The notes under the pieces: generated by a model
Told to the model about the DNA's origin: nothing
What the model saw: the letters and a program-made list of their open reading frames with translations, nothing else
Databases searched by the model: none
Part shown: piece after piece, positions 27,396 through 35,806 of the stretch
Layout: each line of letters starts with the position of its first letter
Numbering within the stretch: position 1 is the first letter of the stretch
Program-made: the position numbers and the translations under genes
IMG/VR virus record: IMGVR_UViG_3300032313_001576
Span: 1 to 57,560 of that record
DNA: 57,560 bases
Source of the DNA: a virus
Reading direction: 5' to 3' (one strand)

Positions 27396-27405
27396 GGAGT
27401 GATCC

Positions 27406-27855
27406 ATGCCCAGCGCACCGACTTCCAAGGCCGTTCTCGCAGCACCGTCCTCTCCCTCCCGTTGGCACCAGAAGCGGCTTCACCGTCGCCTCGACGACCG
27501 TGACTCCGTCCTGGAGGCCGCGATCCAACTCGTTGAGGAGTGGGATCCTGCGGTCTTCCCGTCTATCTCGAAGGTGGCCGGCTTCGTCTACAACAAGTCC
27601 GGGGGCGCCTCCGACGTCGTGATCTCGATTGTCGGCGCCGACTTCACGGCCGACTCCTTGATCACCGTCACGCTCGGCGGAACCTCGGTCACTCCTACGA
27701 AGGACGTCGGTGCCCAGACCATCACGCTCCCGGGCGCAGCGGTCAACGCAATCACCGACAGCGCGTCCAACCCGATTGGCACCCAGCTCATGCTGATGGT
27801 CCGGATCGACGGCGTCCTCTGTCCGCCGGTTGCGATGACTGTCATCCTGGCCTGA
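27406..27855 (+). CDS. IPT/TIG-like small tail protein
   Basis: A 149-aa product. After a basic helical N-terminus, residues about 55-149 form an Ig-like beta domain (VVISIVGADFTADSLITVTLGG) resembling the IPT/TIG fold of phage tail decorations. It sits between sheath and tube candidates. Function as tail accessory is inferred. Confidence 0.5.
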   Translation: MPSAPTSKAVLAAPSSPSRWHQKRLHRRLDDRDSVLEAAIQLVEEWDPAVFPSISKVAGFVYNKSGGASDVVISIVGADFTADSLITVTLGGTSVTPTKDVGAQTITLPGAAVNAITDSASNPIGTQLMLMVRIDGVLCPPVAMTVILA

Positions 27856-27887
27856 TTTCTTCAATACCTTCTTAGAGGACAGCACTC

Positions 27888-28586
27888 ATGGCATCTCTCT
27901 CACAATGGTCGCCCTACGAGGACTTCGTCCAGGGCGGTATGGTCGACGGCCGGTTCATGAGCGCGGCGTACACCGTGATCTGTGCCGGCCCGCCTCGGCT
28001 TGCCAACGTGGGTGGCCCCGAGTTCCTCGGTGCTGCCCTCACCGCAGGTAACGCGGCGGAAGACATGCTGGCCTACCCCATCGGGGTAGTCCAGAACTTC
28101 AACCTGTCGCACAACATGCAGGTCAACCGCATCTTCGAGTTGGGCTCCGTGCGCAGCTACCACATCCCCGGCCGTGTCATGGGACAGATCGGCCTGGGTC
28201 GTGTGCTGTACCACGGACCCTCGCTGCTGCGGGTCCTGTATGCCTACTACCAGGACATCATCCCTCCCACCTTCGTCCAGCCGGTGTTCTCGAACATCGG
28301 TGCGGCGACCGTGGCGAATCCGCACGATGTCATCATCCCGCCTGGCTATGAAAACATCTTCCTCAACCTGGCCTCCGACTTGTTCACACAGCCGGTCGGC
28401 CTGTTGACGTTGATGAAGGACAGCAACGAAGATACCCTCGGCGCAGGGTACTTCGAGTCCTGCTACATCCCGAACCACTCGCTGTCCACGGACGCGATGG
28501 GTACGCTCATCCAAGAGCAGTGCGCCATCCAGTTTGAGCGTATGGTTCCCGTCAACACCCAGGTCGTCGGCCTGATTACCGGCTGA
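27888..28586 (+). CDS. Putative tail tube protein
   Basis: A 232-aa beta-rich protein directly after the sheath block, the usual tube position. The centre shows NFNLSHNMQVNRIFELGS followed by YHIPGR and a conserved GQIGLGRVLYHGPSLL segment, as in tube proteins that bind sheath and stack. Tube proteins are typically 150-250 aa. No functional residues can be named. Confidence 0.65.
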   Translation: MASLSQWSPYEDFVQGGMVDGRFMSAAYTVICAGPPRLANVGGPEFLGAALTAGNAAEDMLAYPIGVVQNFNLSHNMQVNRIFELGSVRSYHIPGRVMGQIGLGRVLYHGPSLLRVLYAYYQDIIPPTFVQPVFSNIGAATVANPHDVIIPPGYENIFLNLASDLFTQPVGLLTLMKDSNEDTLGAGYFESCYIPNHSLSTDAMGTLIQEQCAIQFERMVPVNTQVVGLITG

Positions 28587-28595
28587 GGAATTAAA

Positions 28596-29300
28596 ATGGA
28601 CAAGATCGCAGCCTACGGAATGCTCCTAAACGGCCACCCGCTTTGGGAGACTGAATACGATTTGATCAAGTCCGCGTCTGCGAACGAGATTGAGATCTAC
28701 GACATCATGTGCAAGACCGCAGACAGTGGTTCCGAGGAAGAGATCCTTGAGCTACTGCTTCTTGCCGAGGAGTCGGGCCTTGACAAGGAAGCCGGACTCA
28801 TGGCACGCGGGATGGCGGCGCTGGGCGGAGCCCTTGGCAGGGCAGGGGGTAGACTTGGCTCTAGGACCCTGACGCAGCTGGGGGCCCGTGCAAGCTCCCG
28901 TGCGGCGGGCATGGCATCTCAGGCGGCCGGTAGGGCCGATGTAAATCTGCTGAGGGCTGGGGTGAGGGGCGGTGGTGGCCTACGGGCCATGCAGGCAGAA
29001 GATGCCGCAAATCTGGTCCGTAACCGGGCATTGAACCAAACCGCTGGGTTGGAAAGCCAGGCGCAGGGGATGCCAGGGCTTCGGAATACCCTAGCCCAGC
29101 GCATGGATTCTGGGGCGGCGGCCCTGGGCAATCGGATTGCTAGGGTGAGGCATGGCCTAGACAGGGGCGCGGCCCGGTTGGGCGACGAGATTGCCGCTAC
29201 TCGTAGTCGAATGGCCGCTACTCGTAGTCGAATGGAAGCAGCGGTTAACACCGGAAGGAGGAATCTTGCTGCGCGGATTGCTCCTCCCGAAATGGTATGA
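28596..29300 (+). CDS. Virion-type protein with MDKIAAY...HPLW tag
   Basis: A 234-aa protein beginning MDKIAAYGMLLNGHPLW, then LIKSASA, CKTADS and LDKEAGL. The remainder is Ala/Gly/Arg-rich, apparently helical or disordered, with a perfect 21-bp tandem duplication at 29193-29234. The tag is shared with genes at 6133, 29382 and 56306. Basic, low-complexity bodies behind such tags fit internal head proteins; this is inference. Confidence 0.55.
   Translation: MDKIAAYGMLLNGHPLWETEYDLIKSASANEIEIYDIMCKTADSGSEEEILELLLLAEESGLDKEAGLMARGMAALGGALGRAGGRLGSRTLTQLGARASSRAAGMASQAAGRADVNLLRAGVRGGGGLRAMQAEDAANLVRNRALNQTAGLESQAQGMPGLRNTLAQRMDSGAAALGNRIARVRHGLDRGAARLGDEIAATRSRMAATRSRMEAAVNTGRRNLAARIAPPEMV
29193..29234 (+). 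repeat. Two-copy 21-bp tandem repeat
   Basis: Two identical 21-bp units encode AATRSRM twice near the C-terminus of the protein at 28596. Recent slippage or duplication. Confidence 0.9.
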
Positions 29301-29381
29301 TTAGCACGCTGCGGCATGGTCTCTACAAAGACTGAGAAGTTGACCGTAGAAGACCGTTCAGCGTTCCGAGTAGAAGGTACG

Positions 29382-29588
29382 ATGGATAAGATCGCTGCCT
29401 ATAGAGTGCTTCTCGAAGATCACCCTCTCTGGGATGGGGAGGGTGATCTTGATAAAATTGGCTCTCTGAGACTTCCGGCGCTATCTGGTAGCAGGCGCAA
29501 AATTCGCCGCTTCGGAGGGTGGCCGCCCGCAGGCTCAGCCGGCGGAAGCACCATGCCGGGCCTACCTGGCAAATCTACCGGGAAGTAG
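29382..29588 (+). CDS. Very small protein with MDKIAAY...HPLW tag
   Basis: ATG 29382 follows AAGG 3 nt upstream; a longer start at 29316 is possible. The 68-aa product starts MDKIAAYRVLLEDHPLW, then DLDKIGSL, followed by a Gly/Arg/Pro/Ser tail. Most of the gene is the tag itself, which argues that the tag is functional. No other function visible. Confidence 0.5.
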   Translation: MDKIAAYRVLLEDHPLWDGEGDLDKIGSLRLPALSGSRRKIRRFGGWPPAGSAGGSTMPGLPGKSTGK

Positions 29589-29591
29589 TCC

Positions 29592-29846
29592 ATGAACGAC
29601 CTTCTTCTGCATTTCTTCTATGATGAGCTCGAGAAGTTGGCTGGGGGCGACTCGCGCTCCCAGCACGGCTACTACTTGCGTAATCGAAACAAGATCTTGC
29701 AGCAGCAGAAGCAGTACCGTGCAAAGAATGCCCCGACGATCTCCAAGAAGCAGAAGGCGTACCGTTCCAAGGTCAAGTCTGGGATGATTCGGCAGAGGCA
29801 GAGGATCTCTACCGGGTCGTCCTACACTTACGGCGGATACCGATGA
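29592..29846 (+). CDS. Small basic protein with FFYDELEKLA tag
   Basis: An 84-aa product with N-terminus NDLLLHFFYDELEKLAGG, the second tag class, then a strongly basic Gln/Lys/Arg/Tyr body (RNRNKILQQQKQYRAKN). It could bind DNA inside the capsid. The stop overlaps the next start as ATGA. Confidence 0.5.
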   Translation: MNDLLLHFFYDELEKLAGGDSRSQHGYYLRNRNKILQQQKQYRAKNAPTISKKQKAYRSKVKSGMIRQRQRISTGSSYTYGGYR

Positions 29847-30823
29847 CTTCGGATCCTAAAGTTAAGGCGAAGAGGCCGAAGGTACGTGGCCTGAAGATGC
29901 CTCGTTTAGCGACTCCCCGGCTAGGGCTGAGTACGAAGGGCATGCCGGCTAAACATCCGTATGGGGCAAATAAAATGACAGTCAAGACGGGATCCCTTGC
30001 CGCGTACCGTTACGAGACGCTTCTGGAGAAACAGGCGTCCGGCTCTCTTACACTGAGAGAGTTCGTGCAGCTGCGTGAGATAGAGAAGCAAGCCAACCTA
30101 GGTGCTGGCATATCAGCGGTGGGGAAGTCCGTTGTTGGGGCCGGTAGGCGCATTGCAACGGCGACGCGTGGGTATGTCGCGCGGATGCGTGGTCGGATGA
30201 CACCAAGGGGCCCAGCAGCAATCGATCCACCTACTACTTTTGTAAACAATATGCCTCCAGGATCCAGAGTAATCGATCCACCTACTACTTTTGTAAACAA
30301 TATGCCTCGAGGATCCAGAGTAATGGATCCACCTACCATGGATACGGACACCATTCCGGCATTCAACCCCGCTAGGAGGCTTCCTCCGGCTAGTAGGCTT
30401 CCTCCGGCTGGGAGGGCTCCTCCCACCGCCGATGATCTGCGCTCCGCAGGTCGAGCTACTTCGGTAGGGGCCTCAGCAGTTGATACTCCCACTACTTTTA
30501 CAAACAATATGCCCACGAGGGCTCCAGCACCTGCGCCTGCACGATCTGCGGCTGCTGCGGAGCGCCCTACGGTAGTCTCATCAGAACGTCCGACCATAGT
30601 GTCAGATCGACCCACGGTCGTGTCTCCTGTACCACAAGCGACCGCCACCACAACCCCCACAACCCCCAAGGCTGACGGTATTCTAGAAAAAACCTTAAAG
30701 ATGGCGCCAGTCGGCGTCGCAGGAGGCCTGACAGCTTACGGCGGCCTCCGTGGATGGGGATCTGGTCAGGCCGAAGTTGCAAGAGCGCAACAGCAGAGCT
30801 TCAATCCCCGAGGCGTATTCTAG
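29843..30823 (+). CDS. Basic, repeat-containing virion-type protein
   Basis: A 326-aa product. The N-terminus is basic and disordered. At about 52-75, LAAYRYETLLEKQASGSL mimics the tag with a K-x-A-S element, repeated as EIEKQANL. A 51-bp tandem repeat encodes DPPTTFVNNMPPGSRV twice, with a partial third and a distant fourth copy. Pro/Arg/Thr/Ala linkers precede a short Gly-rich C-terminal segment. Last gene of the late block; its end overlaps the opposite-strand RHH gene by 23 nt. Confidence 0.5.
   Translation: MTSDPKVKAKRPKVRGLKMPRLATPRLGLSTKGMPAKHPYGANKMTVKTGSLAAYRYETLLEKQASGSLTLREFVQLREIEKQANLGAGISAVGKSVVGAGRRIATATRGYVARMRGRMTPRGPAAIDPPTTFVNNMPPGSRVIDPPTTFVNNMPRGSRVMDPPTMDTDTIPAFNPARRLPPASRLPPAGRAPPTADDLRSAGRATSVGASAVDTPTTFTNNMPTRAPAPAPARSAAAAERPTVVSSERPTIVSDRPTVVSPVPQATATTTPTTPKADGILEKTLKMAPVGVAGGLTAYGGLRGWGSGQAEVARAQQQSFNPRGVF
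30221..30322 (+). repeat. 51-bp tandem repeat
   Basis: Two near-identical 51-bp units (one difference, CCTCCAGG versus CCTCGAGG) at 30221-30271 and 30272-30322, inside the coding region. They encode repeated Pro/Thr-rich segments. Confidence 0.9.
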
Positions 30824-31070
30824 ACAGAAGAGTAGTTAGATCCAGTGGCTGAGACCGCGCCGATCGCTCTGAGACGTAGATATCTCTCGTCTCTGGTTTG
30901 ATCGGCGCGGATGTTTTTGGTTCATACACCGCCTCATCGCGAATGCAGAGATCCAGCACCTCATGGAGGATCTCTGTCGGGCTTACTCTCCTCCCCAGCT
31001 TGTCCGACATCTGTCGGCTGACGCGGTCGAGATACGCCTTGTGCTCGTTGCGAATGGTCACTGTCGGCAT
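30801..31070 (-). CDS. Small RHH (Arc/CopG-type) DNA-binding protein candidate
   Basis: An 89-aa protein. The N-terminal 45 residues (MPTVTIRNEHKAYLDRVS followed by RRVSPTEILHEVLDLCI) fit a ribbon-helix-helix layout: a short strand, then two helices. The C-terminal half is unassigned. AGGTGG precedes the ATG, which starts just after the terminator of the operon upstream. The gene contains the plus-strand terminator hairpin of the late block within its own coding region. Repressor function is inferred. Confidence 0.55.
   Translation of the reverse strand: MPTVTIRNEHKAYLDRVSRQMSDKLGRRVSPTEILHEVLDLCIRDEAVYEPKTSAPIKPETRDIYVSERSARSQPLDLTTLLSRIRLGD
30855..30917 (+). terminator. Late-block terminator embedded in opposite-strand gene
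   Basis: CCGCGCCGATC / GATCGGCGCGG, a perfect 11-bp stem with an inner GAGACG / CGTCTC stem, followed by ATGTTTTT on the plus strand. It would end late transcription 32 nt past the last late stop codon. Confidence 0.6.
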
Positions 31071-31079
31071 GTGCCACCT

Positions 31080-31104
31080 AAAAAAAGGGGCTGGTTAGGC
31101 CCCC
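31080..31104 (-). terminator. Terminator of the MoxR-VWA operon
   Basis: On the minus strand, GGGGC / GCCCC with a 7-nt loop, then seven T. It lies between the VWA gene and the RHH gene. Confidence 0.75.
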
Positions 31105-31110
31105 AAATTC

Positions 31111-32952
31111 CTACTTCCTGAGATGAGCCTCAATGATGATTCTTACCGCGTTTGTTAGCGCGGTGGGAAGGTCTTGGATGGTCTTTACCAGTCCATAGTT
31201 TCCTTTCCCGAAGATTCCATCGAACATAGGTTCATGCGGACCAATCGCCAGAGTTGTAAGCACGACCCCGTCTTTGCGAAGTTCGCGCATGACCGTGGTG
31301 AGGTCCGTCACCGCGTTTCCAGACGACTTCCGTCCTCGAGTGTGGGTGGGCATGCCGTCCGTCATCAAGATGACTGCGCGGTCTCCCTTGCCCTGCTTCT
31401 CCCACTCAATCGCGACATCAAGTGCGCGAACCATGTTGGTGTACATCATGTACATGCCGGGGACTGACTTCACAGATCCAATCTTCGTGAAGAAGTAGAG
31501 ATCACTGGAGAACGTCCATAGGTTGATGTCTACCTTCAAGCCCGTGCAAGAGAACTGCACGTCCGAGATGGCACGGTCCAAAATGTCGAGGCCAGGCCCT
31601 GACATGGATCCGCTGACATCGGCGAGGATCAACAACTGTAGTCCCCCGACCTCAGACTTCTTTTGGAAGAGCGGGACACTGGACCGATCACCGGAGGCCG
31701 ATGCTTGGATCAGCTTGGGGATGTTGACCTTGCTTCCGCGCGAGCAGGAGATCTTCTCCTGTTCCATCTTGACCTGTTCGAGATAGCGGCGCACCTTCCC
31801 CGCATCCGGGGACGGAGGAGGGAGCTTGTGTGCCGGAGTCACTCGGAAAGATCGGATGGCGCAAGAGGAGGACGCTGTGGATAGAATCTCCTCTTGCTGC
31901 TGCTTGTTGGACTTGCGCTGCTTTCCCAGCTCTGCCTTTGCAGCCGCGATGCGGGCGTTCATCTTCTCTGCGCCTTCCTCGCAGAGTGACTGGAAGGATG
32001 TCTTCCCGTCAGGCCCCGGCTGATCGTCATCTGCCGTCATCAACTTTCGGATCTGCCGAAGCGTCTTCGCATTCGCGCGGCTGGAAGATGTCGCCGTCAG
32101 ATCCGGAGTCACATCCTTGTGCCCGAGTCCTTGTTGAGAGGAGTTGGGAGGAGAGGGAGGACCCTGTGCTGGTGTCTGCACCGCATTTGACAGGGCAGTC
32201 AGCTTCGACATCGCGGTCTGTTGCGCGTTGTTCGGAGTATTGCTGGGCGGCGGAGGATAGAACTTCAGCAACTCATCGGCGATGTCATCGATGAGCCGTG
32301 CAGTCACCGCTAAGCACGCAGCGTTATCTACGAGCTCGACCTGAGAACGTGCGCGTTCCATGTGAGGACGGCACGCCTTGAACTCTGGAGGGGCCTTGTC
32401 CGTCTCGAACCCGGAGGCTGCGCGCATCAGGTAGGTGACCAGGTCCTTCTCTGCATCCTCCTCCTTGCTGTACTTGGCGATGTCTTTCCATCGCTGCTGA
32501 AGCAAGGAGGCGCCTCCGAAGTAGATCTCTCCCCAAACGCTACAGCACCTCCAGTCTTCCAGCACGTTCCACAGCAAATGGACGAGTTGCTGGAGCTTGG
32601 GGCGGTACGGAGCGGCCGAGGCAGATGTGAGCGGCAGTCTCGCGCGAGTGAGAAGACGCTCCACCGCCTTGGTCGTGAACTCCTTGGTGAGGTCCAGGTC
32701 CGTCTCCGCAAACGCGTGCGACAGTTCGTGCTCACAGATCAGATATGCCTCGGGATCTGCGAAGGGGACCTTGACGACTGTTTTACAGTCTGTTGATCCC
32801 CCCGCAGGGTCATCCAGAAGCTCGAGCTTCGTGCTCAACATCTTGTTGAAGGTCGCGACCAGGTTCTCCATCCTGGCCACGTTCTCTTCCTGGTTCGGCG
32901 CAGCCATCGCTCCGAGATCGAGGGGTGGGCGCTTACTCGGAGTGTTGGTCAT
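31111..32952 (-). CDS. CobT-like VWA-domain protein with HExxH motif
   Basis: A 613-aa protein. The C-terminal 200 residues form a von Willebrand factor A domain with MIDAS residues in DVSGSMS (about 441-447), and a second acidic motif MTDGMPTHT about 90 residues on. The N-terminal part has HELSH (75-79), an HExxH signature found in putative metallopeptidase domains of some VWA proteins. A long Pro/Gln/Ser linker separates them. The gene shares an operon with a MoxR/CobS-type ATPase, like cobaltochelatase CobS-CobT or MoxR-VWA pairs that remodel a target. Zinc binding and substrate are not known; cobalamin synthesis by this phage is not implied. Confidence 0.75.
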   Translation of the reverse strand: MTNTPSKRPPLDLGAMAAPNQEENVARMENLVATFNKMLSTKLELLDDPAGGSTDCKTVVKVPFADPEAYLICEHELSHAFAETDLDLTKEFTTKAVERLLTRARLPLTSASAAPYRPKLQQLVHLLWNVLEDWRCCSVWGEIYFGGASLLQQRWKDIAKYSKEEDAEKDLVTYLMRAASGFETDKAPPEFKACRPHMERARSQVELVDNAACLAVTARLIDDIADELLKFYPPPPSNTPNNAQQTAMSKLTALSNAVQTPAQGPPSPPNSSQQGLGHKDVTPDLTATSSSRANAKTLRQIRKLMTADDDQPGPDGKTSFQSLCEEGAEKMNARIAAAKAELGKQRKSNKQQQEEILSTASSSCAIRSFRVTPAHKLPPPSPDAGKVRRYLEQVKMEQEKISCSRGSKVNIPKLIQASASGDRSSVPLFQKKSEVGGLQLLILADVSGSMSGPGLDILDRAISDVQFSCTGLKVDINLWTFSSDLYFFTKIGSVKSVPGMYMMYTNMVRALDVAIEWEKQGKGDRAVILMTDGMPTHTRGRKSSGNAVTDLTTVMRELRKDGVVLTTLAIGPHEPMFDGIFGKGNYGLVKTIQDLPTALTNAVRIIIEAHLRK

Positions 32953-33298
32953 AGATTGCCTTCGCGACCGCCCATGCCACCGGCTTTCTCCGGTAGGTCA
33001 TCATGGTCCAGTGGTTGAGGGGTTCGGGATCTCCATTCGCGAGCATTTCGTTGATCTCCTCAACGTAGTGCTCGCGCGCATCTGCGAGGCACTCCTCATA
33101 GAGCTGCACGTCTTTCCGCATGTCTTCCATCGGAGTGCTTCGTGGATCGACCGCGGTTCGCGTTGCAATCCGCACGAGGACCTGCGCCTCCTTCTCCACC
33201 TCGGCTTCCAGGTACTCACGCGTCATGGCCAGTCCGCTTTTGCGGCCCCGCTTGTTCATCCAGCCAAGCAGGTCTTCGTAGTTCTTAAACGGTTCCAT
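32933..33298 (-). CDS. Small helical protein between MoxR and VWA genes
   Basis: A 121-aa helical product overlapping both neighbours (20 and 14 nt) in the minus operon. It is highly charged with a Trp-containing C-terminus (HWTMMTYRRKPVAWAVAKAI). Its conserved-looking place between ATPase and VWA genes suggests a third subunit or adaptor. No family recognised. Confidence 0.5.
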   Translation of the reverse strand: MEPFKNYEDLLGWMNKRGRKSGLAMTREYLEAEVEKEAQVLVRIATRTAVDPRSTPMEDMRKDVQLYEECLADAREHYVEEINEMLANGDPEPLNHWTMMTYRRKPVAWAVAKAIYDQHSE

Positions 33299-34142
33299 AG
33301 AGCGTCACCTCCTGAAGGTTGACTCCGAACATGGACTGGACCCGGGCCTCGATCTTCTCCTTGTGCTCCGGGTCAAACTTCTGAACCAGCATCTTCAGCG
33401 CCTTGCCCAACCCGATGCGCTCAATCTTCCGAATCGACTGGACCAGGTCGCGAGTGGACAACGCGTACTCCCACTCGTAGGTCCGGCTCTCTTCCGCGAA
33501 GGTCAAGAGGCGGGCCACGATCCTCCGCTGCTCAACATCGGCGGGCGTCGAGAAGGATCTCTCCAGCAGCTCCTTCTCCTTCAACTGCGGCATGTACCCG
33601 ACCTCAATGAAGTCGAAGCGGCTCCGCAACGCCTCGTTGAGCTGGTAGGTGCCGGCGTAGCCGGGGTTCATCGTTCCGATGACCCACAGCAGGGCATCCT
33701 TGTTCAACTCGAACTTGCGCCCGAGGGAGGCGCACTCGACCGCCTTCCGGTAGTCCGCCACCGAGAAGACCATCGACTGCACCTGGGGGCGAAGTGTGTT
33801 GATCTCTTCGAGAACAAGCACGGCTTCTCCATGAGTGTTGGCCGTCTCGATCGCCAAGGGCAGCGCACCCAGCGTGAAGTGGACGTTGTTTCCTTCCATG
33901 CCAAACGATCCGATCAGCTGCGTCTCGTCCGTGCCGCTGTTGCAGTTTTCGCGAACCATCGGAATCCCGTGGATCCCGCACCACTGTTCAATCGCAAGAG
34001 TCTTGCCGGAACCCTTCGGCCCTTTCAGAATGAGCGCGTCACCCCACGCAATCTTCTCAATCAAGCCCAGAATCCCGGTATCCACGAAGTTGGCATCTTC
34101 CTTGGGGATGAGGGAGTTCGCCGGCATCTTTACAATGAGCAT
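33285..34142 (-). CDS. MoxR/CobS-like AAA+ ATPase
   Basis: ATG 34142 has AGGAG 5 nt upstream; the longer in-frame start at 34166 is less likely. The 285-aa product has Walker A GPKGSGKT (41-48), Walker B VLVLEEIN (108-114), sensor-1 Asn in GTMNP (about 159) and arginine-finger candidates in ALRSRFDF (173-175). This is the AAA+ layout of the MoxR/CobS branch, which partners with VWA proteins such as the one in this operon. CobS-like ATPases are known in large myoviruses, where their role is unclear. The GTCATAA motif lies 30 nt upstream. Confidence 0.85.
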   Translation of the reverse strand: MLIVKMPANSLIPKEDANFVDTGILGLIEKIAWGDALILKGPKGSGKTLAIEQWCGIHGIPMVRENCNSGTDETQLIGSFGMEGNNVHFTLGALPLAIETANTHGEAVLVLEEINTLRPQVQSMVFSVADYRKAVECASLGRKFELNKDALLWVIGTMNPGYAGTYQLNEALRSRFDFIEVGYMPQLKEKELLERSFSTPADVEQRRIVARLLTFAEESRTYEWEYALSTRDLVQSIRKIERIGLGKALKMLVQKFDPEHKEKIEARVQSMFGVNLQEVTLYGTV

Positions 34143-34171
34143 CGCTTCTCCTATGGCTTTCGCCAAAGAAG

Positions 34172-34178
34172 TTATGAC
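34172..34178 (-). promoter_or_regulatory. GTCATAA promoter-like motif
   Basis: GTCATAA 30 nt before the MoxR-type start, preceded by GTAAAAT with an 11-nt gap. Confidence 0.5.
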
Positions 34179-34243
34179 TTTTTTTAGGGATTTTACTTGC
34201 AGCCCCTTTGGGCCCGAAGTAAACAGCGCATATGGAGGCCAAG

Positions 34244-34492
34244 ATGCCTGGCGGAGAGATTGACCTGACTGGCATGAGCCAGGAACAGCTCTTTCAGGGA
34301 ATGGCCGACATGGTCATGTCCCTCCTACAAAGTCACCGTGCCGCGCTGCTCGTCAGTCGGCCTGATGGAGTCATCACCTTCCTGAACCCGATCATCCTCC
34401 AGTCCATCCCTCCGGACGAACTGGCCTCCACCCTGCTCGAAAGCTGGGACGCTGATCAGGTCTCCGAGTTCTTGGAGCATGTGTATGGGTGA
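34244..34492 (+). CDS. Small unassigned protein
   Basis: ATG 34244 has GGAGG 5 nt upstream and is preferred to ATG 34232. The 82-aa product includes a short beta pair (AALLVSRPDGVITFLNP) reminiscent of a minimal PAS-like strand pattern, but too short to assign. First gene of the plus-strand operon ending with the ParB-like gene; it overlaps the next gene by 8 nt. Confidence 0.5.
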   Translation: MPGGEIDLTGMSQEQLFQGMADMVMSLLQSHRAALLVSRPDGVITFLNPIILQSIPPDELASTLLESWDADQVSEFLEHVYG

Positions 34493-34778
34493 TCTGGTTA
34501 ATTTCCCCGCCAAGACCGAGCCAAAAATGAATGGCTCGGCCGTCGATCTTCGGCGCGTCGTCCAGCTTGTGCGACGACTGGTGGACATCTATGGAAGCGA
34601 CTCCCCCGCCGTCTGGGAGCACTTCGATAAAGAAATGGATCACCTTGTACATGGGTACGACGGCTACGATGCAGAGGATCATCCCGCAGGAAAGCTGGTA
34701 ACGGTCATGACCAATACGGTCGTCGGGCAGTGCCAGTTCACGGTCCTGATCTACAAGGAACTACTTTCTAAAAAGTAG
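34485..34778 (+). CDS. Small unassigned protein in ParB operon
   Basis: ATG 34485 has GGAG about 8 nt upstream. The 97-aa product has an acidic middle (YDGYDAEDHPAG) and ends with basic LSKK. No family recognised. Confidence 0.5.
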   Translation: MGDLVNFPAKTEPKMNGSAVDLRRVVQLVRRLVDIYGSDSPAVWEHFDKEMDHLVHGYDGYDAEDHPAGKLVTVMTNTVVGQCQFTVLIYKELLSKK

Positions 34779-34829
34779 ATATTACTGTCAAAATGTATAT
34801 GGCCCGTAGGGCTTAGGAGAAACGTACGT

Positions 34830-35651
34830 ATGAGCCTGTTCGATACGCAGACCGCCATGATCATGCCCGAGGACATTGTTGTCGGGCGCTCGATTAAGAA
34901 CATTCGCACTGTATTCCAGGATGAGGCGATTCAGCAGCTTGCCGAGAGCATTCGGCGCGATGGCCTGATGCAGCCCCTCGTTGTGATGGAAGGGGAAGAT
35001 GATGATGGCGAGTCCATCACCGAGTTGATTGCGGGGGAACGCCGCCTGCGCGCGATCCTTATGGTTCGGGCTCAGGACCCGGACTTCATGAAGTCCGGCG
35101 TTCCGTGCATTACGTACGAAGGCACGCTGCACGAGGCGAAGTACATCAACGCGGTCGAGAATGTCGAGCGCGAGAACATTGACGACGTCGACCTCTCCAC
35201 CTGGATTGCGGGTCGGATTGGCGAGGGTGTCAGCCAGACGGAACTGGGAGAGCGGCTTCACCGTTCTCCGTCCTGGGTCAACTTCCGCATGGTGTTTCAC
35301 GCGCAGGCTGCGGACGCGGTGAAGCAGGCTGTCCGCGATGGACTCATCTCCTTCTCGGCTGCCTACCACTTGGCCAAGAACCTCAACCAGGAGGAGCAGA
35401 TCAAGTGGATCAACAAGGCGCGCAAGCTCAACGAGAAGATCTCGGTCGAGGCCGCTGCCGCTGCGGGCGATCCCGATAAGGTCGTCCGTCCCAACAAGAA
35501 GGCGCGCGCCCGGATGCTGAAGCGCGCCGATGATCTTGCCGATAACGGCAACGACATTGGCCGAGGCATGTCCCTCGCACTCCGCTGGGTCGAGGGTTAC
35601 CTCGAGGATGAGGAGATGCAGGACATGGTCGGCTTCGAGGAGACCAAGTAG
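34830..35651 (+). CDS. ParB-like protein
   Basis: A 273-aa product with the ParB/Srx core: GERRLRA (69-75) and ENVEREN (110-117). An HTH follows (SQTELGERLHRSPSWVNFR, about 135-153). The C-terminus is acidic and helical, unlike the dimerisation domain of chromosomal ParB. Phage ParB-like proteins act in partition, transcription control or as CTP-dependent clamps or nucleases; which applies is unknown, and no ParA is present in the window. AGGAG lies upstream. Confidence 0.85.
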   Translation: MSLFDTQTAMIMPEDIVVGRSIKNIRTVFQDEAIQQLAESIRRDGLMQPLVVMEGEDDDGESITELIAGERRLRAILMVRAQDPDFMKSGVPCITYEGTLHEAKYINAVENVERENIDDVDLSTWIAGRIGEGVSQTELGERLHRSPSWVNFRMVFHAQAADAVKQAVRDGLISFSAAYHLAKNLNQEEQIKWINKARKLNEKISVEAAAAAGDPDKVVRPNKKARARMLKRADDLADNGNDIGRGMSLALRWVEGYLEDEEMQDMVGFEETK

Positions 35652-35770
35652 TGAGTTCTGAACCAGGGCTGCCCGTCATCACCTATAAGAAATACCGAGG
35701 CAGGATCGGGATCTTCGAGGTGGTCGAGGGAGACGGATACGCCAAGCTGGAATGGCTTGGCTATCTGTAG
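35651..35770 (+). CDS. Very small protein after ParB-like gene
   Basis: A GTG start overlaps the ParB stop by one base. The 39-aa product reads SSEPGLPVITYKKYRGRI... and ends VEGDGYAKLEWLGYL. A short SH3-like beta barrel fragment is possible. The terminator 6 nt downstream supports it as the last gene of the operon. Confidence 0.5.
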   Translation: MSSEPGLPVITYKKYRGRIGIFEVVEGDGYAKLEWLGYL

Positions 35771-35775
35771 TCCGA

Positions 35776-35803
35776 GGCCCCACCGAGAGGTGGGGCCTTT
35801 TTT
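35776..35803 (+). terminator. Rho-independent terminator of ParB operon
   Basis: GGCCCCACC / GGTGGGGCC with a 4-nt loop and six T on the plus strand. It also separates the convergent minus gene ending at 35807. Confidence 0.9.
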
Positions 35804-35806
35804 AGC

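Noticed and set aside
31111-34142. Cobalt chelation or cobalamin synthesis by the CobS/CobT-like pair
   Set aside because: No CobN or other cobalamin genes; the domain pair is widely reused for other remodelling tasks.
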